From NCBI GenBank assembly GCA_963717745.1, contig CAVQXJ010000010.1, positions 1-64,000 of the forward strand: DNA of 64,000 nt, written 5' to 3'. Under the pieces are notes generated by a model. The model was not told the origin of the DNA. It saw only the letters and a program-made list of their open reading frames with translations, and did no database searches. This document shows, one piece after another, positions 9,361 to 17,550 of the stretch. Numbering within the stretch: position 1 is the first letter of the stretch; each line of letters begins with the position of its first letter. A program made the position numbers and the translations under genes. Source of the DNA: JACCXG01 sp963717745. Lineage in GTDB: Bacteria > Acidobacteriota > Vicinamibacteria > Vicinamibacterales > 2-12-FULL-66-21.

Positions 9361-11481
9361 TTACCCCACACCCACCAACCCAAATCTCTGCTCCCAGCTC
9401 GCGCTGACCATCGCCGCGAGCGTGGCGGTCTGCTGCGGATCGTCGAGCGCCGCGACCGCTTCGCGGCGCGCGGCCTCGAGCAGGTCGTGGTCGCGCAGCA
9501 GGTCGCCCACCCGTAGCGTCGGCAGCCCCGACTGCCGGGTGCCGAAGAAGTCTCCCGGGCCGCGCAGCTGCAGATCGCGCTCGGCGATCTCGAAGCCGTC
9601 GGTCGTCTCGGTCAAGGCCTTGAGCCGGTCGCGGCCCTGTTCGGACAACGGCGCCTGATAGAGCAGCACGCAATGGGATTGGTGCGGCCCGCGGCCGACG
9701 CGGCCGCGCAGCTGGTGCAGCTGGGACAGCCCGAAGCGCTCGGCGTGTTCGACCAGCATGACCGTGGCATTGGCGACGTCCACGCCGACCTCGACCACGG
9801 TGGTGGCGACCAGCACCTGGAGCTCGCCGCGCACGAACGCGCCCATCACCCGGTCCTTCGCGTCCGATTTCATCTTGCCGTGCAGCAGGCCGACCCGATA
9901 GGCCGGAAAGACTTCCTGGGCGAGATGATCCGCCATCTCGGTGGCCGCCTTCAGATCGATTTTCGCCGACTCCTCCACCAGCGGATAGATCACGTAGGCC
10001 TGCCGGCCGTGATCGAGCTGCTCGCGGACGAACTCGTAGATCTCCTCGCGGCGGGACTCCGGCTTCGCGATCGTCTTGATTGCCTGCCGGCCGGGCGGCA
10101 TCTCGCGGATCACCGAGGTGTCCAGATCGCCGTACGCGGTGAGCGCCAGCGTGCGCGGAATCGGCGTGGCGGTCATCACCAGCACGTCGGGATGCAGCCC
10201 CTTCGCGCGGAGCGCCGCGCGCTGCAGCACGCCGAACCGGTGCTGCTCGTCGATGATCACCAGGCCCAGCTCCCGGAACCCGACCGGGTCCTCCAGCAGC
10301 GCATGCGTGCCGACGACCATGTGGATCGATCCGCCCGCGAGCTCCGCCTGCAGCTCGCGCCGCTTCTTCGCCGCGGTCGCGCCGGTGATCATCGTCAGCC
10401 GGAATCGCGAGTGCTGGAGCAGCCGCCGGATGTTGACGAAGTGCTGCTCCGCCAGGATTTCGGTCGGCGCCATGAACGCCACCTGCAGCTGGTTCTCCAT
10501 CGCGACCAGCGCGGCCATCAGCGCGACGATCGTCTTGCCGGATCCGACGTCCCCCTGCAGCAGGCGATTCATCGGCTGCGGCCGCTTCATATCGCCGACG
10601 ATCTCGGCGACCGCTTTCTTCTGGTCGCCGGTCAGCTTGAACGGCAGGACCCGGCGCGCGGATTCGCGAATCTCCTCGGTGATCACCACCGCCCGGCCCT
10701 TGCGGTCGGCGTCGGATCGGCGGCGCCGCAGCACGATGCCCAGTTGGAAGAAGAAGAACTCCTCGAAGATCAGCCGGCGGTGCGCATCGGACCGGAACGC
10801 GTTCAAGGCGTCGAGGCTGGTGCCCTCCGGCGGGAAGTGGACGTCGGACAGTGCACGCCGCCGATCGATCAGGCCAGCGCGCCGCCGGACGTCGGGCGGC
10901 AGCAGGTCGGGGAGCTCCGGCGGCAGCTGCGACAGCGCCTGGAAGACCATCGCGCGCTGAATCTTGGTGGTGAGCGTGCCGGTCTTCTCGTAAATCGGCA
11001 CGATCCGGCCGGTGTGCACGCCGTCCTCGGCGGTTGGCTCGCCGGCCGTCCCGTCCTCGTCTGCCTCGCCGGTCCGGACCAGCTCGTACTGCGGGCTCTG
11101 CATCTGCAGCCCGTGCGACGACAGCTCGAGCTTGCCGTAGAGCACGACCTTTTGATGGGGGTGAAAGACGTCGGCGAGAAACGGCTGATTGAACCAGATG
11201 GCGCGCAGCACGCCGGTGCGATCGCGCACCAGCATCTCGAAGATCTTGAAGCGCGGCCGGCGCGTCGGACGCACGCCGGAGCTGATGACGTCGGCCAGCA
11301 CCGACACCGCCATGCCCGGCTTCAGCGATGCGATCGTGCTGAACGCGCCGCGATCCTCGTAGCGGGTCGGGAAGCGATACAGCAGATCCTCGATCGTCGA
11401 CAGACCGACGCGCTGGAGGTCCGCGGCGCGCCGCGGGCCGACCCCTTTCAGGAACTGCAGCGCCGACGCCAGGGGATCCAT
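9361..11481 (-). CDS. recG: ATP-dependent DNA helicase RecG
   Basis: Remodels stalled replication forks and recombination intermediates. The protein has 706 residues. N-terminal wedge/OB region (LQFLKGVGPRRAADLQRVGL, then GVLRAIWFNQPFL), helicase core with Walker A GDVGSGKT, DEQHRFGV motif II, MTATPIPRTLA motif III, and the C-terminal helicase half with TTVVEVGVDVANATVMLVE and QLRGRVGRG. The ATG at 11481 gives the normal length. It lies 66 nt after the exported protein gene upstream. Confidence 0.96.
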   Translation of the reverse strand: MDPLASALQFLKGVGPRRAADLQRVGLSTIEDLLYRFPTRYEDRGAFSTIASLKPGMAVSVLADVISSGVRPTRRPRFKIFEMLVRDRTGVLRAIWFNQPFLADVFHPHQKVVLYGKLELSSHGLQMQSPQYELVRTGEADEDGTAGEPTAEDGVHTGRIVPIYEKTGTLTTKIQRAMVFQALSQLPPELPDLLPPDVRRRAGLIDRRRALSDVHFPPEGTSLDALNAFRSDAHRRLIFEEFFFFQLGIVLRRRRSDADRKGRAVVITEEIRESARRVLPFKLTGDQKKAVAEIVGDMKRPQPMNRLLQGDVGSGKTIVALMAALVAMENQLQVAFMAPTEILAEQHFVNIRRLLQHSRFRLTMITGATAAKKRRELQAELAGGSIHMVVGTHALLEDPVGFRELGLVIIDEQHRFGVLQRAALRAKGLHPDVLVMTATPIPRTLALTAYGDLDTSVIREMPPGRQAIKTIAKPESRREEIYEFVREQLDHGRQAYVIYPLVEESAKIDLKAATEMADHLAQEVFPAYRVGLLHGKMKSDAKDRVMGAFVRGELQVLVATTVVEVGVDVANATVMLVEHAERFGLSQLHQLRGRVGRGPHQSHCVLLYQAPLSEQGRDRLKALTETTDGFEIAERDLQLRGPGDFFGTRQSGLPTLRVGDLLRDHDLLEAARREAVAALDDPQQTATLAAMVSASWEQRFGLVGVG

Positions 11482-11547
11482 GTCGGAAAGTCGCGAGGAG
11501 CGGTCAGGGAACGGCCGGCGGCGAAATCGCGCCCGCGGGCGCCGGCG

Positions 11548-12156
11548 TCATTGGACGATCGCCGACGTCGCCTTGCCGACCCGGATCTCGCGGATGCGGG
11601 CCGGCAGCTCGAACGGGTCGTCCATGTTGATGCCGTCGGGATTCTCCTTGGTCCGCGAGTAGTAGCTGAGGAGCTCCTGCAGCACGGTCTTCGGAATGGT
11701 GACCCCGGACACCTCGGCGGACTCCAGGGTGAACTGCCCCACCCCTTCCTTGGTCGTGAGCCTTCCCGTGGCCGTGATCGGCAGCCGGCCGGTCAGATAG
11801 CCCATCGGGTCGAGCCAGCCACGCTGTTTCTGCTTGCGGACCGCGTCGAGATCGACGACCGCCCGTCCCCCGACCCGGCCGTCACCGAGCGCGTTGATCG
11901 TGGGATCGACGATGCCGACGGGAATCTGCCCCTGCGCGTTGTATTTGAAGTACGAGTTGAGCTCGCTGTCGCTGATCTGCGTGGTCTGAGCGGGAGCCGC
12001 TTTCAGGCTCTTGGTGTTACCGGTCGCGACGATGCGAGTCAGCTTGGAGGAGAACTGATCGGCTTCCTGTTTGCTGAGGCGCGCTGACAGGGTGACCGAT
12101 GCGCCGACGAGCGCCAGCGCGAGCCCGTATGCCGCGAGACGAGATCTGGACACCAT
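11548..12156 (-). CDS. Exported protein of unknown function
   Basis: A 202-residue protein with an N-terminal signal or anchor (LAAYGLALALVGASVTLSA) followed by a soluble region. No catalytic motif is recognised. The mixed beta pattern (ISDSELNSYFKYN, TLESAEVSGVTIPKTVLQEL) resembles lipid-binding LmeA/DUF2993-like proteins, but only weakly. The start is supported by a promoter whose -10 lies 6 nt before the ATG, so this gene probably starts the transcript that continues into recG and rsmD. Confidence 0.7.
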   Translation of the reverse strand: MVSRSRLAAYGLALALVGASVTLSARLSKQEADQFSSKLTRIVATGNTKSLKAAPAQTTQISDSELNSYFKYNAQGQIPVGIVDPTINALGDGRVGGRAVVDLDAVRKQKQRGWLDPMGYLTGRLPITATGRLTTKEGVGQFTLESAEVSGVTIPKTVLQELLSYYSRTKENPDGINMDDPFELPARIREIRVGKATSAIVQ

Positions 12157-12162
12157 GGGGTC

Positions 12163-12190
12163 ATTGTAGCGCCCTCCGGGTGCGCGACAA
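12163..12190 (-). promoter_or_regulatory. Promoter of the exported-protein/recG unit, leaderless spacing
   Basis: Minus strand: -35 TTGTCG (12190-12185), 16 nt spacer, -10 TACAAT (12168-12163), then 6 nt to the ATG at 12156. Predicted transcription start falls on the first base of the start codon. Confidence 0.6.
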
Positions 12191-12201
12191 GGGAGAAGGG
12201 A

Positions 12202-12358
12202 CCTCAGTCAAATCCCAAGCTCCAAATCCCAAATCCCAACCACTCCCAAATTCCAACTCCCAACTCCAACTCCCAACTCTCACAGTGCGAACTGCGTTGG
12301 GAGTTGGAAGTTGGGAGTGGTTGGAGCTTGGGATTTGGAGCTTGGGATTTGACTGAGG
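12202..12358. repeat. Inverted heptad repeat, family B, copy 3
   Basis: The outermost ends are complementary (CCTCAGTCAAATCC... and ...GGATTTGACTGAGG), so the arms are longer than the family core. It lies between the Spy-like gene stop (12360) and the promoter of the next minus-strand unit, where a terminator would be expected. Confidence 0.9.
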
Positions 12359-12359
12359 C

Positions 12360-12914
12360 TCAGCGCTCAGCGCCCGCCTTCGCCCGATCGCGCGCCCGCA
12401 TCAGGAGGTCGAGCTTCTGCCGCTCCAGCCGCTCCTCGAGCAGCCGGAACAGGCCCTGCTGCCGGGCGTCGAGCACCTCGTCCAGCGCCTCGCTGTCCCG
12501 CCGCACCGCGGCCGCCGTCTGCTCGTCGTGATCGCGCAGGGCTTTCAGCCGCTCGCGGATGGCGGGCTCGTCGGGCGTCGCCGCGGGGGCGACGAGCAAT
12601 CGCAGCTGCTGCAGCAGCCGGTTGCGGGTCTGCCCGCTCCGGCGTCGAGTTTCCTGCAGCCGCTTCAGCCGGGTCACGAACTGACCGTACTGCGCGTCGG
12701 TCAGCTGGAGCGCCGTCTGCGCCTGGACGATCGCGTAGGCGTCGAGCATGGCGGCGAGCTCCGCCGGCCGGACACCCGGGGCGCGCGCGCCCCGGGCGCC
12801 GGGCGCCGGTGACGCGGGGTCTTGCGCCTGCGCGAATCCAGGCGCCGGCGCGCTGAGCGTCAGGGCCATCGCGCCCCACAGGATTCGCTTCACGAGACCA
12901 GCTCCGGCGCTCAC
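12360..12914 (-). CDS. Spy/CpxP-like periplasmic protein, third gene of a sigma operon
   Basis: The predicted protein has 184 residues. It has a signal peptide (WGAMALTLSAPAPGFAQAQ) and then a largely helical, Arg- and Gln-rich domain (LTDAQYGQFVTRLKRLQETRRR) like LTXXQ/Spy-type periplasmic helpers. Its ATG overlaps the anti-sigma stop by 4 nt (ATGA), so translation is coupled. The context suggests an envelope-stress role, perhaps sensing; this is inference. Confidence 0.7.
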   Translation of the reverse strand: MSAGAGLVKRILWGAMALTLSAPAPGFAQAQDPASPAPGARGARAPGVRPAELAAMLDAYAIVQAQTALQLTDAQYGQFVTRLKRLQETRRRSGQTRNRLLQQLRLLVAPAATPDEPAIRERLKALRDHDEQTAAAVRRDSEALDEVLDARQQGLFRLLEERLERQKLDLLMRARDRAKAGAER

Positions 12915-13537
12915 GAGACCAACTCCGAAATGCTCCGCCCCTTCAACTGCTCCTCGAGCAGCCGCGCCAGCTCGATACGCTCCGGCTCGCTGAGCCCCAG
13001 CGTGAGGTGGTCGGCCGACCCGGGCCGGGCCGAGACCCCTTCGACGTCCATCTCATCGTCATCCAGATCCTCCGCCAGGGTCCGAACCACGGCCCATGCC
13101 TCGTCTTCCTCGATGTCCACCTGCCCGTCGTCTCTGAGCTCGGTGTCGTCGGCCGGGAGCATCGCGACGGTGGGCGCAACCGGCTCCGGCGTGCGACGCG
13201 GCCAGACCCCGGCGAGAGCCGACACCAGCACGATCATGATCGCCGCGGCGGCCGACACGATCGCCGGCCGAAGCCACTGAGGCCATGACAACACCCGCGG
13301 CCCGGCGGTCGCCTCTTCGGCGACCGCGGCATGCACGCGCGCCGAAAGCTGATTCCAGAAGAACGGCGGCGGCTCCGGAACGTCGACCGCGGCGGCCCGG
13401 GCCGCGATCGCTCGCAGTTCCTCCACCTGCGCTGCGCATGCCGGGCACGACGCGACATGGGCGGTGCGGACGTCGACCAGCGTCCCGTCGAGGGCGTCCA
13501 CGAGCTCCTGCTCGGCGAGATGGCGTCCCGGATTCAT
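12911..13537 (-). CDS. Anti-sigma factor with zinc-finger domain
   Basis: The predicted protein has 208 residues. N-terminal zf-HC2-like zinc-binding motif HVASCPAC (about residues 27-34), a single membrane segment (IVSAAAAIMIVLVSALAGVW, about 93-112), and an acidic region (DIEEDEAW, DLDDDEMDVEG) ending in a helix LARLLEEQLKG. It starts with the ATG at 13537 overlapping the sigma stop and should hold the sigma factor at the membrane. The longer frame to 14044 is a shadow of the sigma gene. Confidence 0.82.
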   Translation of the reverse strand: MNPGRHLAEQELVDALDGTLVDVRTAHVASCPACAAQVEELRAIAARAAAVDVPEPPPFFWNQLSARVHAAVAEEATAGPRVLSWPQWLRPAIVSAAAAIMIVLVSALAGVWPRRTPEPVAPTVAMLPADDTELRDDGQVDIEEDEAWAVVRTLAEDLDDDEMDVEGVSARPGSADHLTLGLSEPERIELARLLEEQLKGRSISELVS

Positions 13538-14052
13538 CGTGGTGGTTCCTGCAGCAGCTTCTTGAGGTTCGCGAGCGCGTGGAAGAAGTTCGCTTTGACC
13601 GCCCCCACCGAGCTGCCGAGAATCGCGGCGATCTGGTCGTGAGGCAGCTCGTGATACATGCGAAGAATCATGGTGGCGCGCTGTTTCCTGGGCAGGCGGG
13701 CAATCGCCGCGCGAACCGTGGCCGCCTGCTCCTGCCGCAGCATGTCGCGATCGGGCATCTCGCTGCCGAGATCCTGATGCTCGCGACGCTCGAGCGGTTC
13801 GGTCACCAGCGGCTTCAACGACACGCGATTGAGGCACACGTTCACCGCGACGCGGTAGAGCCAGGTGCTGAAGGCCGAGTGCCCCTTGAACGTGTGCAGG
13901 GCGCGGTACGCGCGCAGGAACGCGTCCTGCGCGAGATCGCTCGCGTCTTCGTGATTGCCGACGAAGCGGTAGCAGACCTGATAGACCTGACGGCGATGCC
14001 GCTCGACCAGCACGTCGAACGCCCCGCTGTCTCCGGCCAGACACTGCTCCAC
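13534..14052 (-). CDS. ECF RNA polymerase sigma factor (RpoE family)
   Basis: The protein has 172 residues. Region 2: FDVLVERHRRQVYQVCYRFVGNHEDASDLAQDAFLRAYRALHTF (given in parts: FVGNHEDASDLAQDAFLRAY is the core binding part). Region 4: ARLPRKQRATMILRMYHEL and the helix-turn-helix HDQIAAILGSSVGAVKANF. The first start in frame is the GTG at 14052; a stop lies at 14079. A possible ECF promoter at 14182-14212 suggests autoregulation. Confidence 0.9.
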   Translation of the reverse strand: MEQCLAGDSGAFDVLVERHRRQVYQVCYRFVGNHEDASDLAQDAFLRAYRALHTFKGHSAFSTWLYRVAVNVCLNRVSLKPLVTEPLERREHQDLGSEMPDRDMLRQEQAATVRAAIARLPRKQRATMILRMYHELPHDQIAAILGSSVGAVKANFFHALANLKKLLQEPPR

Positions 14053-14181
14053 CAGCCCGGCGTCGTCTTCACTCGGTCATGCGTGGGATCCGCATGGGCA
14101 CGGCCGGACGCCGTCGGTCCCGGTAACGCAATCCTCTGGTCGAGCGATAGAGCATCGGCAGACATATTGGCGCTCAGGGGG

Positions 14182-14212
14182 TTAGACAGGCCACGAGGGC
14201 CCAAGAGTTACA
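14182..14212 (-). promoter_or_regulatory. Candidate ECF-type promoter before the first sigma operon
   Basis: Minus strand: TGTAAC (14212-14207), 18-19 nt, then TGTCTAA ending at 14182. AAC in the -35 and GTC in the -10 are the bases usually kept in ECF-dependent promoters. It lies 130 nt upstream of the GTG and directly beside the family D repeat. Confidence 0.4.
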
Positions 14213-14416
14213 TCCGCAACCCGCGATCCGTAGCCCGTGATCCGTGGTCCGTGGATCCGTGGTCCGTAGTCCGAAAATCTTACTGAGCCGCCCGAGGCAG
14301 TTGGGTAGAAAAGCCTGCGAGCAGCTGGTTGCGGAGACTTTCACCCAGTTACCTCGACCGGCTCGAACGGACCACGGGCTACGGACCACGGACTACGGAC
14401 CACGGACCACGGATCG
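14213..14416. repeat. Nested inverted heptad repeat, family D (CCGTGGT units)
   Basis: Left arm 14213-14273 holds TCCGTGG/TCCGTAG heptads; right arm 14367-14416 holds the complementary CCACGGA heptads. Inside is a second nested palindrome: GAGCCG, GAGG and TGGGT on the left pair with ACCCA, CCTC and CGGCTC on the right. It accounts for most of the 368-nt gap between the sigma gene and the PfkB gene. Nothing else coding is seen there. Confidence 0.8.
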
Positions 14417-14420
14417 AGTG

Positions 14421-15369
14421 TCACCCTCTTCGGATGAGCTCGTCGACCTCGTCGGGTCGCGGCAGCGCGTCGCGCGCGCCGAGCCCGCGACAGTTCAATG
14501 CCGCGACGCCGTGTGCGTAGCGCAGCACATCGTGGACGTTGGGATCCGCGCCGGCGCGCAGCCAGCCGGAGATGAATCCGGCCCGGAATGCGTCCCCCGC
14601 GCCGGTCGTGTCCTCGACGTGCACGTCGAAGGCTGGCGTGCGGACTTCTTTCCCGTCGACGAGCGACAGGCTGCCCTTCGGACCGAGCGTGGCGCAGGTG
14701 TGCGCCGGTTCGAACCGGCGGGCCATTTCACGCAGGGCGGCGCCCAAATCCGGGATGCCGGTGAGCTCCGAGGGAAATGTCTCCGCCGCGATGATCACAT
14801 CGATGTGCTGTAGCAGTTCCTCGGTGCCGGGCCGCAGCTTCTCGACGTCGATCACGGTGCGGACTCCGGCTTCACGCGCGGCGCGCGCGGCGACGGTCGC
14901 GGCGCAGCGGCTCGTGGTCGTCGACGAGCAGCACCCGCGCCCGCGCAATCGCGGCGACCGGGACATCCTTCGCCGACATCGCGAGCCGCGGATCGCGATG
15001 CCAGATGACCGTGCGATCGCCGCTGCGCGCATCGACCAGCACCAGCGAGGTATGACTGGTCGCGCCGGGAATCCGGCGCACCAGGGACGTATCCACCTGG
15101 TCGCGTTCCAGGCTCTCGATCCCAATCCGCGCCGCGTCATCGTCGCCATAGGTGCCGATGTACTGGGTCTTCCAGCCAAGGCGCGCGCAGCCCACGGCGG
15201 CGCTGGCGCTCTGGCCACCCGGGAGTGTGGCGAGGCGCTCGATGCGGGTCTTGCCGCCGGCCGCCGGATGGTGCGGGACGACGGCGACGATGTCGAGACT
15301 GTTGAGGCCGAGCGCGATGACGTCGAATGGACGGTCAGGTGCGAGGGGTGGCAGCAGCGGTAAGCGCAT
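14421..15369 (-). CDS. PfkB-family carbohydrate/nucleoside kinase, frameshifted
   Basis: N-terminal half (15369 to ~14905): FDVIALGLNSLDIVAVVPHHPAAGGKTRI, GGQSASAAVGCARLG. C-terminal half (~14935 to 14421): ATLGPKGSL and the PfkB signature DTTGAGDAFRAGF with the catalytic Asp. The halves lie in different frames and join at a GC-rich run near 14905-14935, where one base appears added or missing. Both ends look intact, so this is probably a sequence error. The sugar or nucleoside substrate cannot be told. The ATG at 15369 is 40 nt from the divergent lexA start. Confidence 0.8.
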
Positions 15370-15374
15370 CAATA

Positions 15375-15403
15375 TTGACTTTCGCTTTTCCTTTGTCTAT
15401 AGT
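15375..15403 (+). promoter_or_regulatory. lexA promoter, leaderless
   Basis: -35 TTGACT (15375-15380), 17 nt, -10 TATAGT (15398-15403), then only 6 nt to the ATG at 15410. Seven nt after the -10 is the A of the start codon, so the mRNA should lack a leader. No palindromic LexA box of the known GAAC-N4-GTTC or CTG-N10-CAG kinds is seen here. Confidence 0.75.
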
Positions 15404-15409
15404 GCGCCG

Positions 15410-16015
15410 ATGCTGCCACTTACGAAACGTCAGCGGGAAATTCTCGATTTCCTCAACGAGTTCATTCAGCAGCACGGGTACGCTCCGAGCCTCGAGGAAA
15501 TCGGGCGGCGGTTCAACCTCTCCTCCCTCGCGACGGTCCACAAACATCTCACGAATCTGCAGGAAAAGGGATTCATCCGGCGCGCGTGGAATCGCAGCCG
15601 CTCGGTGGAGATGGTGCCCAACAAGACCGGCGGACGCGCCCTCGAGTTGCCGCTCCTCGGCTTCGTCGCCGCGGGCGCGCCGATCGAGGCGGTCGTCAGC
15701 AACGAAACGATTGCGGTCCCGGAAGATCTGGTCGGCAAGCGCGAGAGCTACGTGCTGCGGGTCAAAGGGGACTCGATGATCGACGAGCAGATCCGTGATG
15801 GCGATTTCGTCATCGTGGAAGATCGGCGGACGGCGGACAACGGCGAAATGGTCATTGCCATGGTCAACGGCTCCGACGTCACGCTGAAGAAGCTGTATCG
15901 CGAAAATGGCCGGATCCGGCTCCAGCCGGCGAATCCGGCGATGCAGCCGATCATCGTTCCGGCGGATCAGGTCGTGGTTCAAGGTGTGGTGGTCGGGGTA
16001 ATGCGGCGATACTAG
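15410..16015 (+). CDS. lexA: SOS repressor LexA
   Basis: A 201-residue repressor that controls DNA-damage genes and cleaves itself when RecA is active. N-terminal winged helix (LTKRQREILDFLNEFI, then PSLEEIGRRFNLSSLATVHKHL). The cleavage site Ala-Gly is in GFVAAGAP. Catalytic Ser is in VKGDSMID and catalytic Lys in NGSDVTLKKLY. The frame is open upstream to 15152, but the promoter places the start at 15410. Divergent from the PfkB gene with a 40-nt gap. Confidence 0.95.
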   Translation: MLPLTKRQREILDFLNEFIQQHGYAPSLEEIGRRFNLSSLATVHKHLTNLQEKGFIRRAWNRSRSVEMVPNKTGGRALELPLLGFVAAGAPIEAVVSNETIAVPEDLVGKRESYVLRVKGDSMIDEQIRDGDFVIVEDRRTADNGEMVIAMVNGSDVTLKKLYRENGRIRLQPANPAMQPIIVPADQVVVQGVVVGVMRRY

Positions 16016-16053
16016 GTGAGTCACCGCACTTCTTCAACCGACACCTTCCGACC

Positions 16054-16368
16054 ATGAGCACCGACCGCAAACAGATCAATTTCACGATCGTGCCCGACGA
16101 TTCGGCCGATTTGCCCCGGACCTACGCGAACTTCTGCGCGATCTCGCACACGCCGTTCGACTTCACGCTGGCGTTCTGCGAGGTGCTGCCGCTCTCCGAG
16201 CGGGACATCAAGGCCGCGGAAGCCGACCACACGGTCAAGGCGCCGGTGCGGGCCAAGATTGTCGTGCCCCTTCAGGTGGTCCCGAATCTCATCGCGGCGC
16301 TCCAGGAGCACATGCGCGTGTTTTCGGAGTCGACCGGCGGCAGCTGGGACAAGGGTCCGGTCCATTGA
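16054..16368 (+). CDS. DUF3467 protein
   Basis: A 104-residue protein with the DUF3467 pattern: YANFCAISHTPFDFTLAFCEV in the centre and a C-terminal helix VPNLIAALQEHMRVF. The function of the family is unknown. It begins 38 nt after lexA on the same strand and is followed by a family B repeat, so it may share the lexA transcript. Confidence 0.8.
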   Translation: MSTDRKQINFTIVPDDSADLPRTYANFCAISHTPFDFTLAFCEVLPLSERDIKAAEADHTVKAPVRAKIVVPLQVVPNLIAALQEHMRVFSESTGGSWDKGPVH

Positions 16369-16403
16369 TGGGTCGCGGGGCTTGAAGAGCGCTTGAATTT
16401 TGA

Positions 16404-16581
16404 CAAATCCCAAGCTCCAAGCTCCAAATCCCAACCACTCCCAAATCCCAAACTAATTCCCAACGTCCAACTCCCAAGGAGCTCCCAAACCAACTCCGAT
16501 TGGGATTTGGGCCTTTGGGTGTTGATTTGGGACTTGAGAGTTGGGCGTGGTTGGGATTTGGGATTTGGAGCTTGGGATTTG
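16404..16581. repeat. Inverted heptad repeat, family B, copy 4
   Basis: Left arm begins CAAATCCCAAGCTCCAAGCT; right arm ends GGAGCTTGGGATTTGG. It lies between DUF3467 and the ECF promoter of the next sigma gene and stops about 12 nt short of the -35. Confidence 0.9.
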
Positions 16582-16593
16582 GCACGTCCCACC

Positions 16594-16620
16594 AACACTC
16601 CTGTGGGTATCCCCGTCTAC
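16594..16620 (+). promoter_or_regulatory. Candidate ECF-type promoter of the second sigma gene
   Basis: AACAC (16594-16598), 15 nt, CGTCTAC (16614-16620), then 10 nt to the ATG at 16631. AAC and CGTC are hallmarks of ECF promoters, suggesting autoregulation with a nearly leaderless mRNA. Confidence 0.45.
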
Positions 16621-16630
16621 ACTCCCAGTG

Positions 16631-17173
16631 ATGGCGACGGACGCGGTGGCGGTCCCGGCAGCGATGGACGGAACAGGCGACGACCCGGCCGGCCGGGTCG
16701 CGGAACTGTTCGACGCGCACCATCAGCGTCTCTTCCGGCTGGCGCGGCGGCTGGCGCGCCGTCCTGACGATCCCGCCGATCTGGTCCAGGAAACGTTTCT
16801 CCGCGTGGCGCGGGCGCCACAGCGCGTCCCGCAAGGATCATCGAGCGAAGAGGCCTGGCTGGTCCGGGTGCTGATCAATGTCTGCCGCGACAACTGGCGG
16901 CACGCGGCGGTGCGGCACCGCGCCGCCGCTGCGGGGCACGTCCCGACGCCCGGCGCCGTCAATCCCGAACCGGGGCTGGTTGCGCATGCCATGGTGTGGC
17001 AGGCGCTCGACCTGTTGCCGCCGCGCCGGCGGGCGATTCTCGTGCTGGCCGAGCTCGAAGGGGTCCCGGTGCCGCAGATTGCGCGCACGCTCGGCGTCAC
17101 GCCGGTCACGGTGCGGTGGCACCTGATGCGCGCCCGCCGCGAGATGGCGCAGGTGCTCGGAGAGGAATCATGA
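16631..17173 (+). CDS. ECF RNA polymerase sigma factor
   Basis: A 180-residue sigma factor. Region 2: ELFDAHHQRLFRLARRL and PADLVQETFLRVARAP. Region 4: LLPPRRRAILVLAELEGV followed by PQIARTLGVTPVTVRWHLMRAR. The ATG at 16631 was chosen over the upstream frame, which translates the family B repeat. Coupled to the next gene by an ATGA overlap. Confidence 0.88.
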   Translation: MATDAVAVPAAMDGTGDDPAGRVAELFDAHHQRLFRLARRLARRPDDPADLVQETFLRVARAPQRVPQGSSSEEAWLVRVLINVCRDNWRHAAVRHRAAAAGHVPTPGAVNPEPGLVAHAMVWQALDLLPPRRRAILVLAELEGVPVPQIARTLGVTPVTVRWHLMRARREMAQVLGEES

Positions 17174-17550
17174 CTGACTGGCGAATCCGGCTGCGCGATG
17201 CGGACCGCGCGCTCGGGAGCGACGTCGAGCCCGAGACTGCTCAGCGGTTGCGACGATCGGTGATCGTGGCCTCTCGCGCAAGCGTCCGAGCGGCGCATTC
17301 GTGGTCGCGGATGTTCGTGGCCACCGCTGCCACTCTTGCGCTGGTCTGCGTCGCACTGCTGACCGCGTTGCAAGGCGTTCCAGTGACCGACGACGTTGCG
17401 TCGACGGCGGGGGACGGCGACAAGGCAGCCGTGGCGGCGGTCACCGACGCGCCGAGCGACCGGCAGCAATTGCAATTTTCAACACCGGGCGGGACGCGGA
17501 TCATCTGGGTGTTCGATCCCGCCTTCGAAGTGAAAGGAACTCTGCCATGA
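17170..17550 (+). CDS. Small membrane protein, probable anti-sigma factor
   Basis: A 126-residue protein: cytoplasmic N-terminal ~45 residues with WRIRLRDADRAL, one membrane segment (MFVATAATLALVCVALLTAL, about 48-67) and an exported tail. No zinc-finger motif. Position directly after the sigma gene with a 4-nt overlap at both ends makes an anti-sigma role likely, by inference only. Confidence 0.6.
   Translation: MTDWRIRLRDADRALGSDVEPETAQRLRRSVIVASRASVRAAHSWSRMFVATAATLALVCVALLTALQGVPVTDDVASTAGDGDKAAVAAVTDAPSDRQQLQFSTPGGTRIIWVFDPAFEVKGTLP

Noticed and set aside
9673..12087. An 804-codon open frame on the plus strand opposite recG, and similar long frames opposite ftsK (22560-24398), pepA (27142-28617), acetoacetyl-CoA synthetase (33731-35488) and aroF (36114-37298)
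   Set aside because: They are mirror frames of GC-rich genes, with no recognisable motif and heavy Arg/His/Leu/Asp content; the opposite strand carries well-known proteins.
14213..14416. CRISPR-like array
   Set aside because: The units are 7-8 nt and contiguous, without unique spacers, and no cas gene is present.
14421..15369. PfkB kinase as a pseudogene
   Set aside because: A single indel with both halves intact, in a window with many such indels in essential genes, points to sequence error.
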